Shown in pieces: positions 1 to 8,924 of a DNA stretch of 64,000 nt. How positions within the stretch are numbered: the first letter of the stretch is position 1; each line of letters opens with the position of its first letter. The stretch covers positions 62,001 to 126,000 of the forward strand of contig JAUZRQ010000038.1 in assembly GCA_030950365.1 (NCBI GenBank), in the 5' to 3' direction. Under the pieces are notes generated by a model, which ran no database searches, was not told the DNA's origin, and saw nothing but the letters and a program-made list of their open reading frames with translations. The DNA comes from Candidatus Zhuqueibacterota bacterium. GTDB taxonomy: Bacteria; Zhuqueibacterota; Zhuqueibacteria; Zhuqueibacterales; Geothermadaptataceae. The position numbers and the translations under genes are program-made.

Positions 1-1
1 C

Positions 2-439
2 GTGCGCGGTTTTTACGGCGAGGGCACCGAGGTCATCGGCAACATCTTTCAGATTTCCAATCAGCTCACCCTGGGCCGTACCGAAACCGCCATTATCGAT
101 CGATTGGAGATCGTGGCCAATAAATTTATCGAAATGGAACAAGAAGCACGGGAAAGGCTGTTAAACCAACAGAGAGTCGATCTGGAGGATCGGATTTTCC
201 GGGCGCTCGGCATCCTGAGCCATGCGCGGATCATGAGCTCGCTGGAACTGATGAATCATCTGTCCATGGTTCGGCTGGGCGTCGATTTGGGCTTCATCGA
301 CGGGCTGACCCCGGTACTGCTGAACGAGCTGATGATTTTCACGCAGCCGGCGCATATGCAAAAGCTGGACCAAAGCCTTGAGGATTCGCATCAGCGAGAT
401 GTGGCGCGTGCGGAAATGATCCGCAAAAAAATCCATTGA
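2..439 (+). CDS. mcsB: Protein arginine kinase McsB, C-terminal part (5' end outside window)
   Basis: This is the C-terminal 145 residues of an ATP:guanido-phosphotransferase-type protein arginine kinase; the start lies upstream of the window. McsB phosphorylates arginines on misfolded or regulatory proteins and so marks them for ClpCP. The fragment begins in the conserved VRGFYGEGTE...GNIFQISNQ stretch of the catalytic domain and continues into the helical C-terminal domain. An RDVARA hexapeptide (codons near 395-412) matches the RDxxRA motif known to form the allosteric phospho-arginine pocket in Firmicute McsB. The gene lies 104 bp upstream of clpC on the same strand, the usual mcsB-clpC order. 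The identity is firm from similarity to Bacillus McsB recalled from memory. Confidence 0.93.
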   Translation: MRGFYGEGTEVIGNIFQISNQLTLGRTETAIIDRLEIVANKFIEMEQEARERLLNQQRVDLEDRIFRALGILSHARIMSSLELMNHLSMVRLGVDLGFIDGLTPVLLNELMIFTQPAHMQKLDQSLEDSHQRDVARAEMIRKKIH

Positions 440-543
440 TTCGAAAATGAAGCCTTTACTTTTAAGTAATTTTGTTTTAAATTTTGTTTTAGATATATTG
501 GGGTTTATGCCAGTTTGTACCAAAACTTTATGGAGCCATTCGT

Positions 544-3051
544 ATGAAAAATAATTTCTCCAGCCGGGTTCAAATGGTCATCCAATTTTCTCGGGAGGAG
601 GCACTGCGACTCGGACACGACTACATCGGGACGGAGCATCTGCTGCTCGGGCTGATACGGGAAGGAGAAGGGATCGCTGTCGAAATTCTGCGGAATCTTG
701 GCAATGATCTGGATGAGATCAAGCGCGCGGTGGAGGATACGGTAAAGACGACTGGCGAAACCATGACCATCGGCAACATTCCTTTCACCAAACGTGCCGA
801 AAAGATTTTGAAGATGGCCTATGTGGAAGCAGAGAAATACAAGTCGGACATTATCGGCACGGAGCATTTGCTGCTCGCGCTGGTGAAAGAAAAAGATGGC
901 GTGGCTGCTCAGGTATTGTTGAATTTCGATATCACCTATGAAGCCGTTCGTGAAGAGCTGGAAAATATATTGCGAGGAACCCCATCGACGAAAGAATCGG
1001 CGCAGCAGCGGTCGAAGACGCCGGCCCTGGATCATTTCGGTCGCGACCTCACCGAGCTGGCCCGAAAGGGTGAGCTGGATCCGGTGATCGGGCGCGATAA
1101 AGAGATCGAGCGGGTGGCGCAGATTTTGAGTCGTCGAAAAAAGAACAATCCGGTGCTCATCGGCGAGCCCGGCGTGGGCAAAACGGCGATTGCCGAAGGG
1201 CTGGCCCTACGCATCGTTGAACGCAAGGTGCCGCGGGTGCTGTTCAACAAACGCGTGGTTACACTGGACCTTGGCGCGATCGTGGCCGGCACCAAATACC
1301 GCGGCCAGTTCGAAGAGCGCATGAAGGCGATTATGAACGAGCTGTATCGCGCCAAAGATGTAATTTTGTTCATCGATGAGTTGCACACCATTGTGGGAGC
1401 CGGGGGCGCCAGCGGCTCGCTGGACGCTTCGAATATGTTCAAGCCGGCGCTGTCCCGCGGTGAGTTGCAGTGTATCGGCGCCACGACCCTGGACGAGTAT
1501 CGTCAGTACATCGAAAAAGATGGCGCGCTGGAGCGCCGATTCCAGAAGATCATGGTCGATCCGCCGTCTCCGGAGGAGGCGGTGCAAATCCTCTATGGTT
1601 TAAAAGATCGCTACGAAGCGCACCATCGCGTTCGCTATACCGATGAGGCCATCGAGGCGGCGGTGAAGCTCTCTGAGCGCTACATCACCGATCGTTACCT
1701 GCCCGACAAGGCCATTGATGTGTTGGATGAAGCCGGGGCACGAGTGCATCTGGCCAATATCGTAGTACCGAAAGAAATCACCGATCTGGAAGAAGAGATC
1801 AAGCGGGTTCGCAAAGAGAAGGATCAGGTGATCAAGAATCAGGAGTTTGAGCGTGCAGCCGTGTTGCGCGATCAAGAAAAGCGGCTGAACCGAAAACTGG
1901 AAGCAGCCAAGCGACGCTGGCGCGAACAGGAAGAGCAGATCGTAGCAACGGTGACGGAAGAAGACATTGCCGACGTCGTAGCCATGATGACCGGCATTCC
2001 GGTGAACAAGGTCGCGCAGTCCGAGAGCGAAAAAATTCTGAATATGGAAGAAGAGCTGAAAAAGCGCATCGTCGGACAGGACGAGGTGATTCATTTGCTG
2101 TCCAAGGCCATTCGGCGCACGCGTGCCGGGCTGAAAGATCCGAACCGGCCGATCGGTTCGTTCATCTTCCTTGGCCCGACAGGCGTGGGCAAAACGCAAC
2201 TGGCCAAAGAGCTGGCCCGCTACCTGTTCGAGCGCGAAGATGCGCTGATCCGGCTCGACATGTCGGAATACATGGAAAAATTCTCGGTCTCCCGTCTGAC
2301 CGGCGCGCCTCCGGGCTACGTCGGCTATGAGGAAGGCGGCCAGTTGACCGAGAAGGTGCGCCGGCATCCGTATTCGGTGGTGCTGTTCGACGAAATTGAA
2401 AAAGCGCATCCGGATGTATTCAATATCCTTTTGCAAATTCTGGATGACGGCCAGTTGACCGACGGTCTCGGTCGCCGGGTTGATTTTAAAAATACGATTC
2501 TCATCATGACGTCCAATGTGGGTGCGCGCGACATCAAGAAATCTGGTGGTTTCGGCTTCGCCTCGGAAGCGGGCAAGATCGATTATCAGAAGATGCACGA
2601 CAAAATCATGGAAGAGGTGAAGCGGCTGTTCAATCCGGAATTCATCAATCGCGTAGATGAGATCGTTGTGTTCCGTCCCCTGGCCAAAGAGCACATCGAA
2701 CAAATCATTGATATCTTGGTTTATGATATGTTGCAAAAAGTGTCCGATCGTCAAATTGAGATTCAGTTGACCAAAGGTGCTAAGAGCTACATCGCTGATC
2801 TGGGCTACGACGAGACTTACGGCGCGCGGCCGCTGAAACGGGTCATTCAGAAACACATCGAGGATCCGATTGCCGAGGAAATCCTGAAAGGCAAGTTCGG
2901 CGACGGCAGCGTCATCCAGGTCAAGCGCAAAGGTGATGGTCTGGAGTTCGTGGAGATCGAGCGCCGTCCCGTTCAGAAAAAATCCAGGAAGGATAACAAC
3001 GGCGAGGCAGCCAGTCCGCAAGCTGAAAAGCCGGAAGAAGTGCAAAGTTAA
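544..3051 (+). CDS. clpC: ATP-dependent Clp protease ATP-binding subunit ClpC
   Basis: Hexameric AAA+ unfoldase that feeds substrates, including arginine-phosphorylated proteins, into ClpP. The 835-residue protein has every expected part in order: two N-terminal Clp repeats (about residues 3-145, each with a GTEHLLL motif), a first AAA+ module with Walker A GEPGVGKT at 207-214, a UVR-type coiled middle region ([14 protein letters not shown], about 428-441) that distinguishes ClpC from ClpA and ClpB, and a second AAA+ module with Walker A GPTGVGKT at 544-551. A charged tail of about 25 residues follows. The ATG start is preceded by GGAG with an 8-nt gap. A strong terminator follows directly. 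Confidence 0.97.
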   Translation: MKNNFSSRVQMVIQFSREEALRLGHDYIGTEHLLLGLIREGEGIAVEILRNLGNDLDEIKRAVEDTVKTTGETMTIGNIPFTKRAEKILKMAYVEAEKYKSDIIGTEHLLLALVKEKDGVAAQVLLNFDITYEAVREELENILRGTPSTKESAQQRSKTPALDHFGRDLTELARKGELDPVIGRDKEIERVAQILSRRKKNNPVLIGEPGVGKTAIAEGLALRIVERKVPRVLFNKRVVTLDLGAIVAGTKYRGQFEERMKAIMNELYRAKDVILFIDELHTIVGAGGASGSLDASNMFKPALSRGELQCIGATTLDEYRQYIEKDGALERRFQKIMVDPPSPEEAVQILYGLKDRYEAHHRVRYTDEAIEAAVKLSERYITDRYLPDKAIDVLDEAGARVHLANIVVPKEITDLEEEIKRVRKEKDQVIKNQEFERAAVLRDQEKRLNRKLEAAKRRWREQEEQIVATVTEEDIADVVAMMTGIPVNKVAQSESEKILNMEEELKKRIVGQDEVIHLLSKAIRRTRAGLKDPNRPIGSFIFLGPTGVGKTQLAKELARYLFEREDALIRLDMSEYMEKFSVSRLTGAPPGYVGYEEGGQLTEKVRRHPYSVVLFDEIEKAHPDVFNILLQILDDGQLTDGLGRRVDFKNTILIMTSNVGARDIKKSGGFGFASEAGKIDYQKMHDKIMEEVKRLFNPEFINRVDEIVVFRPLAKEHIEQIIDILVYDMLQKVSDRQIEIQLTKGAKSYIADLGYDETYGARPLKRVIQKHIEDPIAEEILKGKFGDGSVIQVKRKGDGLEFVEIERRPVQKKSRKDNNGEAASPQAEKPEEVQS

Positions 3052-3074
3052 TCATGCATTGATTCGTAAGCAAG

Positions 3075-3103
3075 GCCCGGGCCGATTGGACCCGGGCATT
3101 TTT
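3075..3103 (+). terminator. Rho-independent terminator after clpC
   Basis: A perfect 7-bp stem GCCCGGG/CCCGGGC with a 9-nt loop is followed by ATTTTTATTT, 23 bp after the clpC stop codon. Confidence 0.85.
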
Positions 3104-3379
3104 ATTTGGCCGATTGCATCCCTATCTCCGCACCGATTGCCATTAGCCGCTAACATTTTTAAAGCATCCCTCGAGGGTGACATTTCCTGCAAAGGATTCG
3201 CAATGAACCCTTGCAAAATTGCAGCGGATTTGCGATATTTGATTTCACAAAAGCCTCTCGCAGCATCGATACCAGTCCACTCACGAACCCAAACCGACGC
3301 ATCTCGCTGATGGGAAAAAGCGAAAGATGGCCATTTCCGATTGCATGATTGAGGTCGAGGAACAATTTGAGGAAAAATC
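3104..3379. other. Intergenic stretch, no gene seen
   Basis: The short reading frames here lack ribosome-binding sites and recognisable protein content. The stretch presumably carries the promoter for the ATPase gene at 3380, but no convincing -35/-10 pair was found. Confidence 0.5.
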
Positions 3380-4531
3380 ATGGTAATCTCACGCGCATTT
3401 ATTCGAGCTTATAAATCCATTTTCGAAATGGTGTTGCCGGTCGATCCCAAAATTACCATCATGATCGGGGCCAATGAGAGCGGTAAGACCAATATTTTGA
3501 AATCCATTTTGAGCTTTTCGCCTGGCGCCCCATTCGATAACACCCTCACCTGTCAATATTCAGATTATTACTATCAGGGCAAATGCCCGGAAGTGACCCT
3601 GGAGTTTTCTGAAATTTCGAAGGAAAACCGGCAAAATCTATTAAAATTCTCGGATGCCTTCAAGGATGCCAGCAGCATCCTCATCACCAAGCGCGGTCCG
3701 CATCTCGATGACTACGAAGTGTACGTGGGTGACAAGGAAGTACCGATTTCTGACATGGCCCGGTTCCTTTCGGTGCTGCCGAAAATCCTGTTTTTTGATG
3801 ATATCCCGCTGTTGAAAAACCGCGCTTCCATGGAAGACCTGACCTCGAATAGCGATGATTTTAGAACAGAGCGGAATTTGCTGCGTATTGGTGGCATCGT
3901 GAACCCCGAAATTATTTTCGAGGATTCGACGCGCGGTCGTCGGGCCAGCGAAGAAGCCAGCCGGCTGATCACGCAGCAAATTCGACGGGTGTGGAGCCAG
4001 GAGCCGACCATCGAGGTGAAATTGAACGTCAACGGCAAAATCCTGTATATCGATATTTCCGATGGCACCACCGTGTTCGATACGCCGGAATCGCGCAGCC
4101 TCGGTTTCCGCTGGTACCTGTCGTTTTATATCAATTTCATTGCGCAGACCGTGGAAGCGCGTGCGAACGAATACGTGTTCCTCATCGATGAGCCGGGCAT
4201 CCACCTGCATCCCGCCGGGCAGAAGGACCTGACCCGGGTCATGGAAGACCTGGCGATCAAAAATCAAATTATTTATACCACCCATTCCCCATTTATGATC
4301 AACCGCGAATATCCGCAGCGCGTGCGACTGGTGACCAAAGATAAAGACGGCACGCGCGTGGACGCGGAAGCCTACCGCGAAAACTGGCGGCCCCTGCGCA
4401 GCTCGATCGGTCTCATGATCGGCGACCTGTTTTTCTTCAGCGACAGCGGACTGACCATTGAAATCCCATCGCGAAAAATTCCATTCATGAAAAAGATGCA
4501 CCGCGTGCGCCAGAACGGCAACAACACCTGA
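3380..4531 (+). CDS. OLD-family AAA ATPase, truncated before the TOPRIM domain
   Basis: An ATPase of the SMC/ABC-like OLD group, 383 residues. The N-terminus has the AAA_15/AAA_21 pattern with Walker A GANESGKT at residues 30-37. A SRSLGFRW signature-like segment follows, then Walker B VFLIDEPGIHLHP and an H-loop (YTTHSPFMI). Full-length OLD proteins continue into a TOPRIM nuclease that opens with a VEGxSD-type motif. Here the homologous place reads IEIPSRK and the protein ends about 20 residues later. The next gene starts 10 bp downstream, so no room is left for a nuclease domain. It may be a stand-alone ATPase or a decayed OLD nuclease. The start has a GAGG ribosome-binding site. Confidence 0.75.
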   Translation: MVISRAFIRAYKSIFEMVLPVDPKITIMIGANESGKTNILKSILSFSPGAPFDNTLTCQYSDYYYQGKCPEVTLEFSEISKENRQNLLKFSDAFKDASSILITKRGPHLDDYEVYVGDKEVPISDMARFLSVLPKILFFDDIPLLKNRASMEDLTSNSDDFRTERNLLRIGGIVNPEIIFEDSTRGRRASEEASRLITQQIRRVWSQEPTIEVKLNVNGKILYIDISDGTTVFDTPESRSLGFRWYLSFYINFIAQTVEARANEYVFLIDEPGIHLHPAGQKDLTRVMEDLAIKNQIIYTTHSPFMINREYPQRVRLVTKDKDGTRVDAEAYRENWRPLRSSIGLMIGDLFFFSDSGLTIEIPSRKIPFMKKMHRVRQNGNNT

Positions 4532-4541
4532 GAGGCATGTC

Positions 4542-5504
4542 ATGGCGATTCAATTCACACCGGGGCCGCTGGACGGTCTGTGCGATGTACCGGGCATCCG
4601 GGTCGGGCATACGCAAAATTTACAGGCGCGCACTGGCTGCACCGTGGTGATTCCGGAACGCGGCGCGGTGGCCGGCGTGGACGTGCGCGGTTCGGCGCCG
4701 GGCACGCGCGAAATCGAGGCGCTGTATCCGGTACGGCTGGTGCCGAACATCCACGCGGTGTTGCTCACCGGCGGCAGCGCCTTCGGTCTGGATGCGGCGG
4801 GCGGCGTGCAGCAATACCTGGAAGAAAAAGGCATCGGCTTTGATACCGGCGTGGCGAAAGTCCCTGTTGTGCCGGCGGCGGTGATTTTTGACCTGGCCTG
4901 CGGCGACGCGAAGGTGCGCCCGGACCGGGCCATGGGCTATCAGGCGGCTGAAGCGGCAAACGACCGCGATGCCTCGCTCGGGCGGGTCGGTGCCGGTACC
5001 GGAGCCACCGTAGGCAAGGTGCTCGGTCCGCAGAATGCCACGGATGGCGGTCTGGGACAGGCCTCGGAAATCATCGACGGGCGGCTGGTGGTGGCGGCGC
5101 TGACGGTGGTCAATGCGTTCGGCGATGTGATCGATCCAGACAGCGGTAAAATCCTGGCCGGCGCCCGCAACGAGGCTGGCGAATTCGTCAACACCAGTCA
5201 GTTTTTGCGGCAATATGGATTGAAATTTGCCGATCCGTGGAGCGGCAACACCACCCTGTCCATCGTGGCGACTAACGCCAGGCTAACCAAAGAGGAAGCC
5301 ACCAAACTGGCGCAGATGGCCCATGACGGTCTGGCGCGAGCGATCCGGCCGGTGCACACCATCGTCGATGGCGATATCGTGTTTGCGCTGTCGTGCGGTG
5401 AGGAGAAGGCGAACAGTCTGCTTCTGGGCACCATCGCAGCCGAAGTGGTGAGCCGGAGTGTGGTGAGGGCCGTGCAGGAGAGCGCAGAAAAACAAATGAC
5501 GTGA
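4542..5504 (+). CDS. P1-family (S58/DmpA-NylC-like) aminopeptidase/amidohydrolase
   Basis: A self-cleaving N-terminal nucleophile hydrolase. Members of the family include L-aminopeptidase D-Ala-esterase/amidase DmpA and the nylon-oligomer hydrolase NylC. The 320-residue length is normal. The N-terminus GxLDGLCDVPGIRVGH and the GGSAFGLDAAGGV loop are typical. The autocleavage site is visible as SGNTTLSIVATNA, so the predicted cut is between Asn236 and Thr237, making Thr237 the nucleophile of the beta chain. No signal peptide is present. It begins 10 bp after the truncated OLD ATPase and is probably co-transcribed with it. Family is firm; substrate is unknown. Confidence 0.9.
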   Translation: MAIQFTPGPLDGLCDVPGIRVGHTQNLQARTGCTVVIPERGAVAGVDVRGSAPGTREIEALYPVRLVPNIHAVLLTGGSAFGLDAAGGVQQYLEEKGIGFDTGVAKVPVVPAAVIFDLACGDAKVRPDRAMGYQAAEAANDRDASLGRVGAGTGATVGKVLGPQNATDGGLGQASEIIDGRLVVAALTVVNAFGDVIDPDSGKILAGARNEAGEFVNTSQFLRQYGLKFADPWSGNTTLSIVATNARLTKEEATKLAQMAHDGLARAIRPVHTIVDGDIVFALSCGEEKANSLLLGTIAAEVVSRSVVRAVQESAEKQMT

Positions 5505-5639
5505 GTCCGGACGGCAATCTAACGGCAATTCACGTTGACTCGTACGGTGCTTTTTACCTTTTCCAATTGATTACGGAAAACCGAATCGTGACCAGGGTAA
5601 TCAGACGTATCCAGCAATAACATAAGGAAAACGCATCTC

Positions 5640-6182
5640 ATGATACATGCGCATCATGGTGTGGAGCCGAAGTTTGACACCGGGGTGTTTGTGGCGCCCA
5701 ATGCAGTCATCATCGGCGATGTGCATCTCGGCAAAAATGTGTCGGTATGGTTCAATGTGACCATGCGTGGGGATGTCAACTACATTCGCATCGGCGATAT
5801 GACCAACATTCAGGATGGCACGGTGTGTCATGTGACGCTGAACAAATGGCCGCTTGTGGTGGGGAAGGGCGTGACTGTCGGCCATGGCGCCATCATCCAC
5901 GGCTGCGTGATCAAAGATTACTGCCTCATCGGCATGGGTGCCACGATTCTGGATGGCGCGGAGATTGGCCCGTTTTCGATCGTGGCAGCGGGTAGCCTGG
6001 TGCGAGAAGGGCAGAAAATCCCGCCATCAACTCTGGCGGCAGGCGTGCCGGCCGAGGTGAAGCGGGTGCTGCGTCCCGAAGAGCAGGACGCGCTGGTGGC
6101 CGCGGCAGAACGGTATATGAAATACAAAAATGAATATCTCGCCATGGGCATCCAGCATCCGGGAATCAGCACGACCTCATAA
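5640..6182 (+). CDS. Gamma-carbonic-anhydrase-like hexapeptide-repeat protein
   Basis: A left-handed beta-helix protein of the YrdA/PaaY/gamma-carbonic anhydrase group, 180 residues. Hexapeptide repeats run from about residue 18 to 125. The three zinc-ligand histidines expected of the family are visible as His64 (TVCHVT) and His82/His87 (GHGAIIHG). A C-terminal helix (EEQDALVAAAERYMKYKNEYL) closes the trimer in known relatives. AAGGA lies about 11 nt before the ATG. Whether it hydrates CO2 cannot be told from sequence; many relatives show weak or no activity. Confidence 0.88.
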   Translation: MIHAHHGVEPKFDTGVFVAPNAVIIGDVHLGKNVSVWFNVTMRGDVNYIRIGDMTNIQDGTVCHVTLNKWPLVVGKGVTVGHGAIIHGCVIKDYCLIGMGATILDGAEIGPFSIVAAGSLVREGQKIPPSTLAAGVPAEVKRVLRPEEQDALVAAAERYMKYKNEYLAMGIQHPGISTTS

Positions 6183-6496
6183 TTGACGAGGGTTGCTATT
6201 CAGCCAGCCAGAACAGAAAAACGATATCTTGCTGAGTGCACCGGGCATGCAAAGGGGATTTTGTTGGTTTCAACAAGAAAATCCCAGGGCCTCTTTATTA
6301 TTCGACCACGGATAACGCGGATTGTCACGGATTACGATCCGGTGAAAGTGGTGACCAATTGGGTGCCCCTGCAGGAAATCATCTCCGTTTGAGCAATCTG
6401 CAGCCGTGGCTAACGGGGCTACGAGGCCGCATACCTCGCGTGCTCCCCTGCTCGTTGATTGGCGGCCATTGATATCCTCCCTTATGCCACATTTTT
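6183..6496. other. Intergenic region between converging genes
   Basis: No gene is supported. It contains one copy of the CACGGATT-type repeat (6306-6335). No clear terminator was found for either flanking gene. Confidence 0.5.
6306..6335 (+). repeat. CACGGATT-family dispersed repeat, copy 1
   Basis: CCACGGATAACGCGGATT followed by GTCACGGATTACG. It shares the roughly 10-nt-spaced CACRGATT units with copies at 8611, 11956, 17676 (reverse) and 22497. Confidence 0.6.
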
Positions 6497-8446
6497 TTAC
6501 CTGCCATCCACACGCCTGCCGATAAAGCGAACAATCAACCACAGCACAACCACCGAAGCTATTAGCGAAATGGCCGGATGCACGCCGTAGCCCGCCGGAA
6601 TGTAGCCGAATACGATGGCCACCACCGCCACCACCAGCGCGTATGGCATTTGCGTGCGCACGTGGTCGATGTGATCGGCAGCCGATGCCATGGATGACAT
6701 GATGGTGGTGTCGGAAATCGGCGAGCAGTGATCGCCGAACACCGAGCCGGCCAGCACCGCACCGATGGTCGCCAGCACGATGCTGTTGGCCACCTCCGGG
6801 CCGAGGCCTTCCTGCACCGGCAGGGTGTAGGCCATGGGGATGGCAATGGGAATGAAGATCGCCATGGTGGCCCAGCTCGTGCCGGTGGAAAACGCGATGA
6901 ACGCCGACACGGTGAAAGCGATGGCCGGAATGAAGTGCACGCTCAAATAATCGCGCGTGATTTCGATGACATAATTGGCCGTGTGCAGATCGTCGCAAAT
7001 GGCGCCGATGGCCCAGGCCAGATTGAGAATGATGGCCGCCAGCACCATGGATTTGTATCCGGCCAGCAGCGCGTCGATGGCCTCGCTGAGCTTCAAAATG
7101 CGCTGCGATAGCACCAGCGCCATGGCCACGAACACGCCGGTGAACGAGGCCCACAGCAGCACCGAAAACGAGTTGGCCGAGGCGATGATATCTCGCAGAC
7201 TGGCATCGGCGGCGGCCGCACCGAGCGTTTCCAGCCCACTGAAATACAGCCCGAAGATGGTCACCAGAATCACCGCGATGATCGGCAGTAGGCCGTTGTA
7301 CCAACGCAGGGGGATATTGGCAGAAGTGTCGATTTCAAAACCGGATGTGTCCATGAGCGGCTGGGCGCCGTCGCGCAGCACCTTGCCAGACTCGGCGGCG
7401 CGTTGTTCAGCTCGCAGCATGGGGCCGAAATCGCGCAGCAAGTAGCCGACCAGAAACACGAAAACAATGGCCAGCAGACTATAGAATGTAAATGGAATGG
7501 ATTGCAAAAATTCGAAATACGCATCTTTTTCCAGCTCAATCGTTGCCAGCGCCTGGTCGATGAGGCCAATCTGGTAGCCGATCCAGGTGGAAATGAGCGC
7601 CACCGAGGCGACCGGCGCGGCCGTGGAATCAACGATGTAGCTGAGTTTTTCGCGGGAGATTTTCAGACGGTCGGTGAAGGGCCGCATGGTGTTGCCCACC
7701 AGCAGGGTATTGGCGTAATCATCGAAGAAAATCAGAATGCCCATGAGCCAGGTGGCGATTTGCCCGCCGCGGGGATGATTGGCGAACCGGCGGATGCTCT
7801 CGACGATGCCCAGCATACCGCCGCCGCGCGAAATGATGCCCACCATGCCGCCAAGGGTGGTGGAAAAAATGATGATCGCCGCATGATCCGGATCGGCGAG
7901 GGCGTTGATGAAATAGGTGTCCAGGGTGCGCAGAAAACCAGTGATTGGATTGAAGTCGAACAGGAACACAGCCCCCAGCCAGATGCCAATGAACAGGGAA
8001 AGCAGGACCTGGCGGAACAGAAAGGCCAAAAGAATCGCCACCACGGGCGGAATGATGCTGAGCACCCCGGGGATCACGCGCACACGTTCGGTGCCGATTT
8101 TGCCCGCCGCGGCCACAGCTACAGACCGGTGTCCGGTGCCGCGGATCATCACGCGTTCCACGCGCAACACCCCATCGGTGAAAGACACGGTATCCTGCGG
8201 CTGTGCCAGCAACAGACCTTCCAGGCGGGCCGGAGCGGCGAATTGGGTCAAAACGCGGCCTTTGTCATCCACGGCGCGCGCGTTGAGAGTGAAGGGAATG
8301 CCGTCCAGCGCGACTTTTGGGAGCTGGATTTCGATGGCAAATGGAACGATGTCTTCGGATTCGGTCTGCGCCAGTGCAGCCGGAAAGGTGAATGCGGAAA
8401 TGAGTAAGGCTGTGAGAATACCAGCCATCGGATGCGTGCGAAACAT
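6497..8446 (-). CDS. NhaC-type Na+/H+ antiporter with N-terminal extracytoplasmic domain
   Basis: A polytopic membrane protein of the NhaC family that would exchange Na+ for H+ across the inner membrane. The chosen ATG at 8446 has a strong GGAGGAGGG site upstream; a longer reading frame to 8509 lacks one. The protein begins with a signal peptide (cleavage likely after PAALAQ, residue 27). A segment of about 100 residues predicted to be beta-rich follows (IVPFAIEIQLPKVALDGIPFTLNARAVDD...RVMIRGTGHRSVAV) and should face the periplasm. Many hydrophobic segments then make up the antiporter, with family-typical GMLGIVESIRR, FFDDYANTLLVGNTMRP and FGDHCSPISDTTIMSS stretches. The last contains residues conserved in NhaC transport cores. 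The added N-terminal domain is unusual for NhaC. Ion specificity is not provable here. Confidence 0.88.
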   Translation of the reverse strand: MFRTHPMAGILTALLISAFTFPAALAQTESEDIVPFAIEIQLPKVALDGIPFTLNARAVDDKGRVLTQFAAPARLEGLLLAQPQDTVSFTDGVLRVERVMIRGTGHRSVAVAAAGKIGTERVRVIPGVLSIIPPVVAILLAFLFRQVLLSLFIGIWLGAVFLFDFNPITGFLRTLDTYFINALADPDHAAIIIFSTTLGGMVGIISRGGGMLGIVESIRRFANHPRGGQIATWLMGILIFFDDYANTLLVGNTMRPFTDRLKISREKLSYIVDSTAAPVASVALISTWIGYQIGLIDQALATIELEKDAYFEFLQSIPFTFYSLLAIVFVFLVGYLLRDFGPMLRAEQRAAESGKVLRDGAQPLMDTSGFEIDTSANIPLRWYNGLLPIIAVILVTIFGLYFSGLETLGAAAADASLRDIIASANSFSVLLWASFTGVFVAMALVLSQRILKLSEAIDALLAGYKSMVLAAIILNLAWAIGAICDDLHTANYVIEITRDYLSVHFIPAIAFTVSAFIAFSTGTSWATMAIFIPIAIPMAYTLPVQEGLGPEVANSIVLATIGAVLAGSVFGDHCSPISDTTIMSSMASAADHIDHVRTQMPYALVVAVVAIVFGYIPAGYGVHPAISLIASVVVLWLIVRFIGRRVDGR

Positions 8447-8610
8447 GGAATCTTTCCCTCCTCCGTTGGACGATTTCCTCAATGATAAACAAATTCTATA
8501 GAAATGCAAAGCATTTTCAACCGACCATCATAGGCACTCTGAAGGGGCTCCGCGCCTGGCCAGGGTTAAAAGAGCCAAAATAGAGAGCCTGTGAAAGGCG
8601 CTTTTGCAAA

Positions 8611-8640
8611 CCACAGATTTCACAGATTAGCACTGATTTG
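8611..8640 (+). repeat. CACAGATT-family dispersed repeat, copy 2
   Basis: CCACAGATTTCACAGATTAG then CACTGATTTG. The first 20 bases are identical to the copy at 11956. Confidence 0.65.
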
Positions 8641-8866
8641 TTTCGCCCAAAATGGCTTTTCTTCGTGCTTCAAAATTATCTCCGTTGCCAATGCCATAGA
8701 GGATCACTACAATGGCCACAGGGGGCGGGGTTCGAGCCATGCCGGTGGTCACAGCAGAGCTCATGGAAAACCCCTTCCCACCGATAAATTTCTTGATTCT
8801 CAATCGGGTTTTGCGTAATTTGCATGCTGATTCCAGACAACAGACCTTTCACAATCCGTTTGCCAC

Positions 8867-8901
8867 AAAGCTTTGGATCCGCGTGATCAAAAGCTTTTTT
8901 T
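8867..8901 (+). terminator. Terminator-like hairpin in the pyrR leader (candidate attenuator)
   Basis: AAAGCTTTGGATC pairs with GATCAAAAGCTTT (12 of 13 positions) around a 5-nt loop and runs into a T tract. The hairpin ends 24 bp before the pyrR start codon. An intrinsic terminator placed between promoter and first gene of a pyr operon is how PyrR works in Gram-positive bacteria; function here is inferred. Confidence 0.65.
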
Positions 8902-8924
8902 GTGTCAACAGGAAATAAAACTGT

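Larger units (their letters stand above)
8447..8924 (+). promoter_or_regulatory. pyrR leader / divergent intergenic region
   Basis: This 478-bp gap separates the divergent antiporter and pyrR. It holds a CACAGATT-type repeat (8611-8640) and, just before pyrR, a terminator-like hairpin. That arrangement is expected of a PyrR-type attenuator. I could not find a convincing PyrR-binding loop. Confidence 0.5.

Noticed and set aside
1600-3045. 481-codon minus-strand reading frame opposite clpC
   Set aside because: It lies wholly inside clpC, has no recognisable domain, and is produced by codon bias on the other strand.
7403-8407. 334-codon plus-strand frame opposite the antiporter
   Set aside because: Shadow frame; the minus-strand product has a signal peptide, family motifs and a strong ribosome-binding site.
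8579-8600. Resemblance of TAGAGAGCCTGTGAAAGG to the PyrR-binding loop
   Set aside because: The match to the known consensus is partial, it is about 330 bp before pyrR, and no fitting stem was found.
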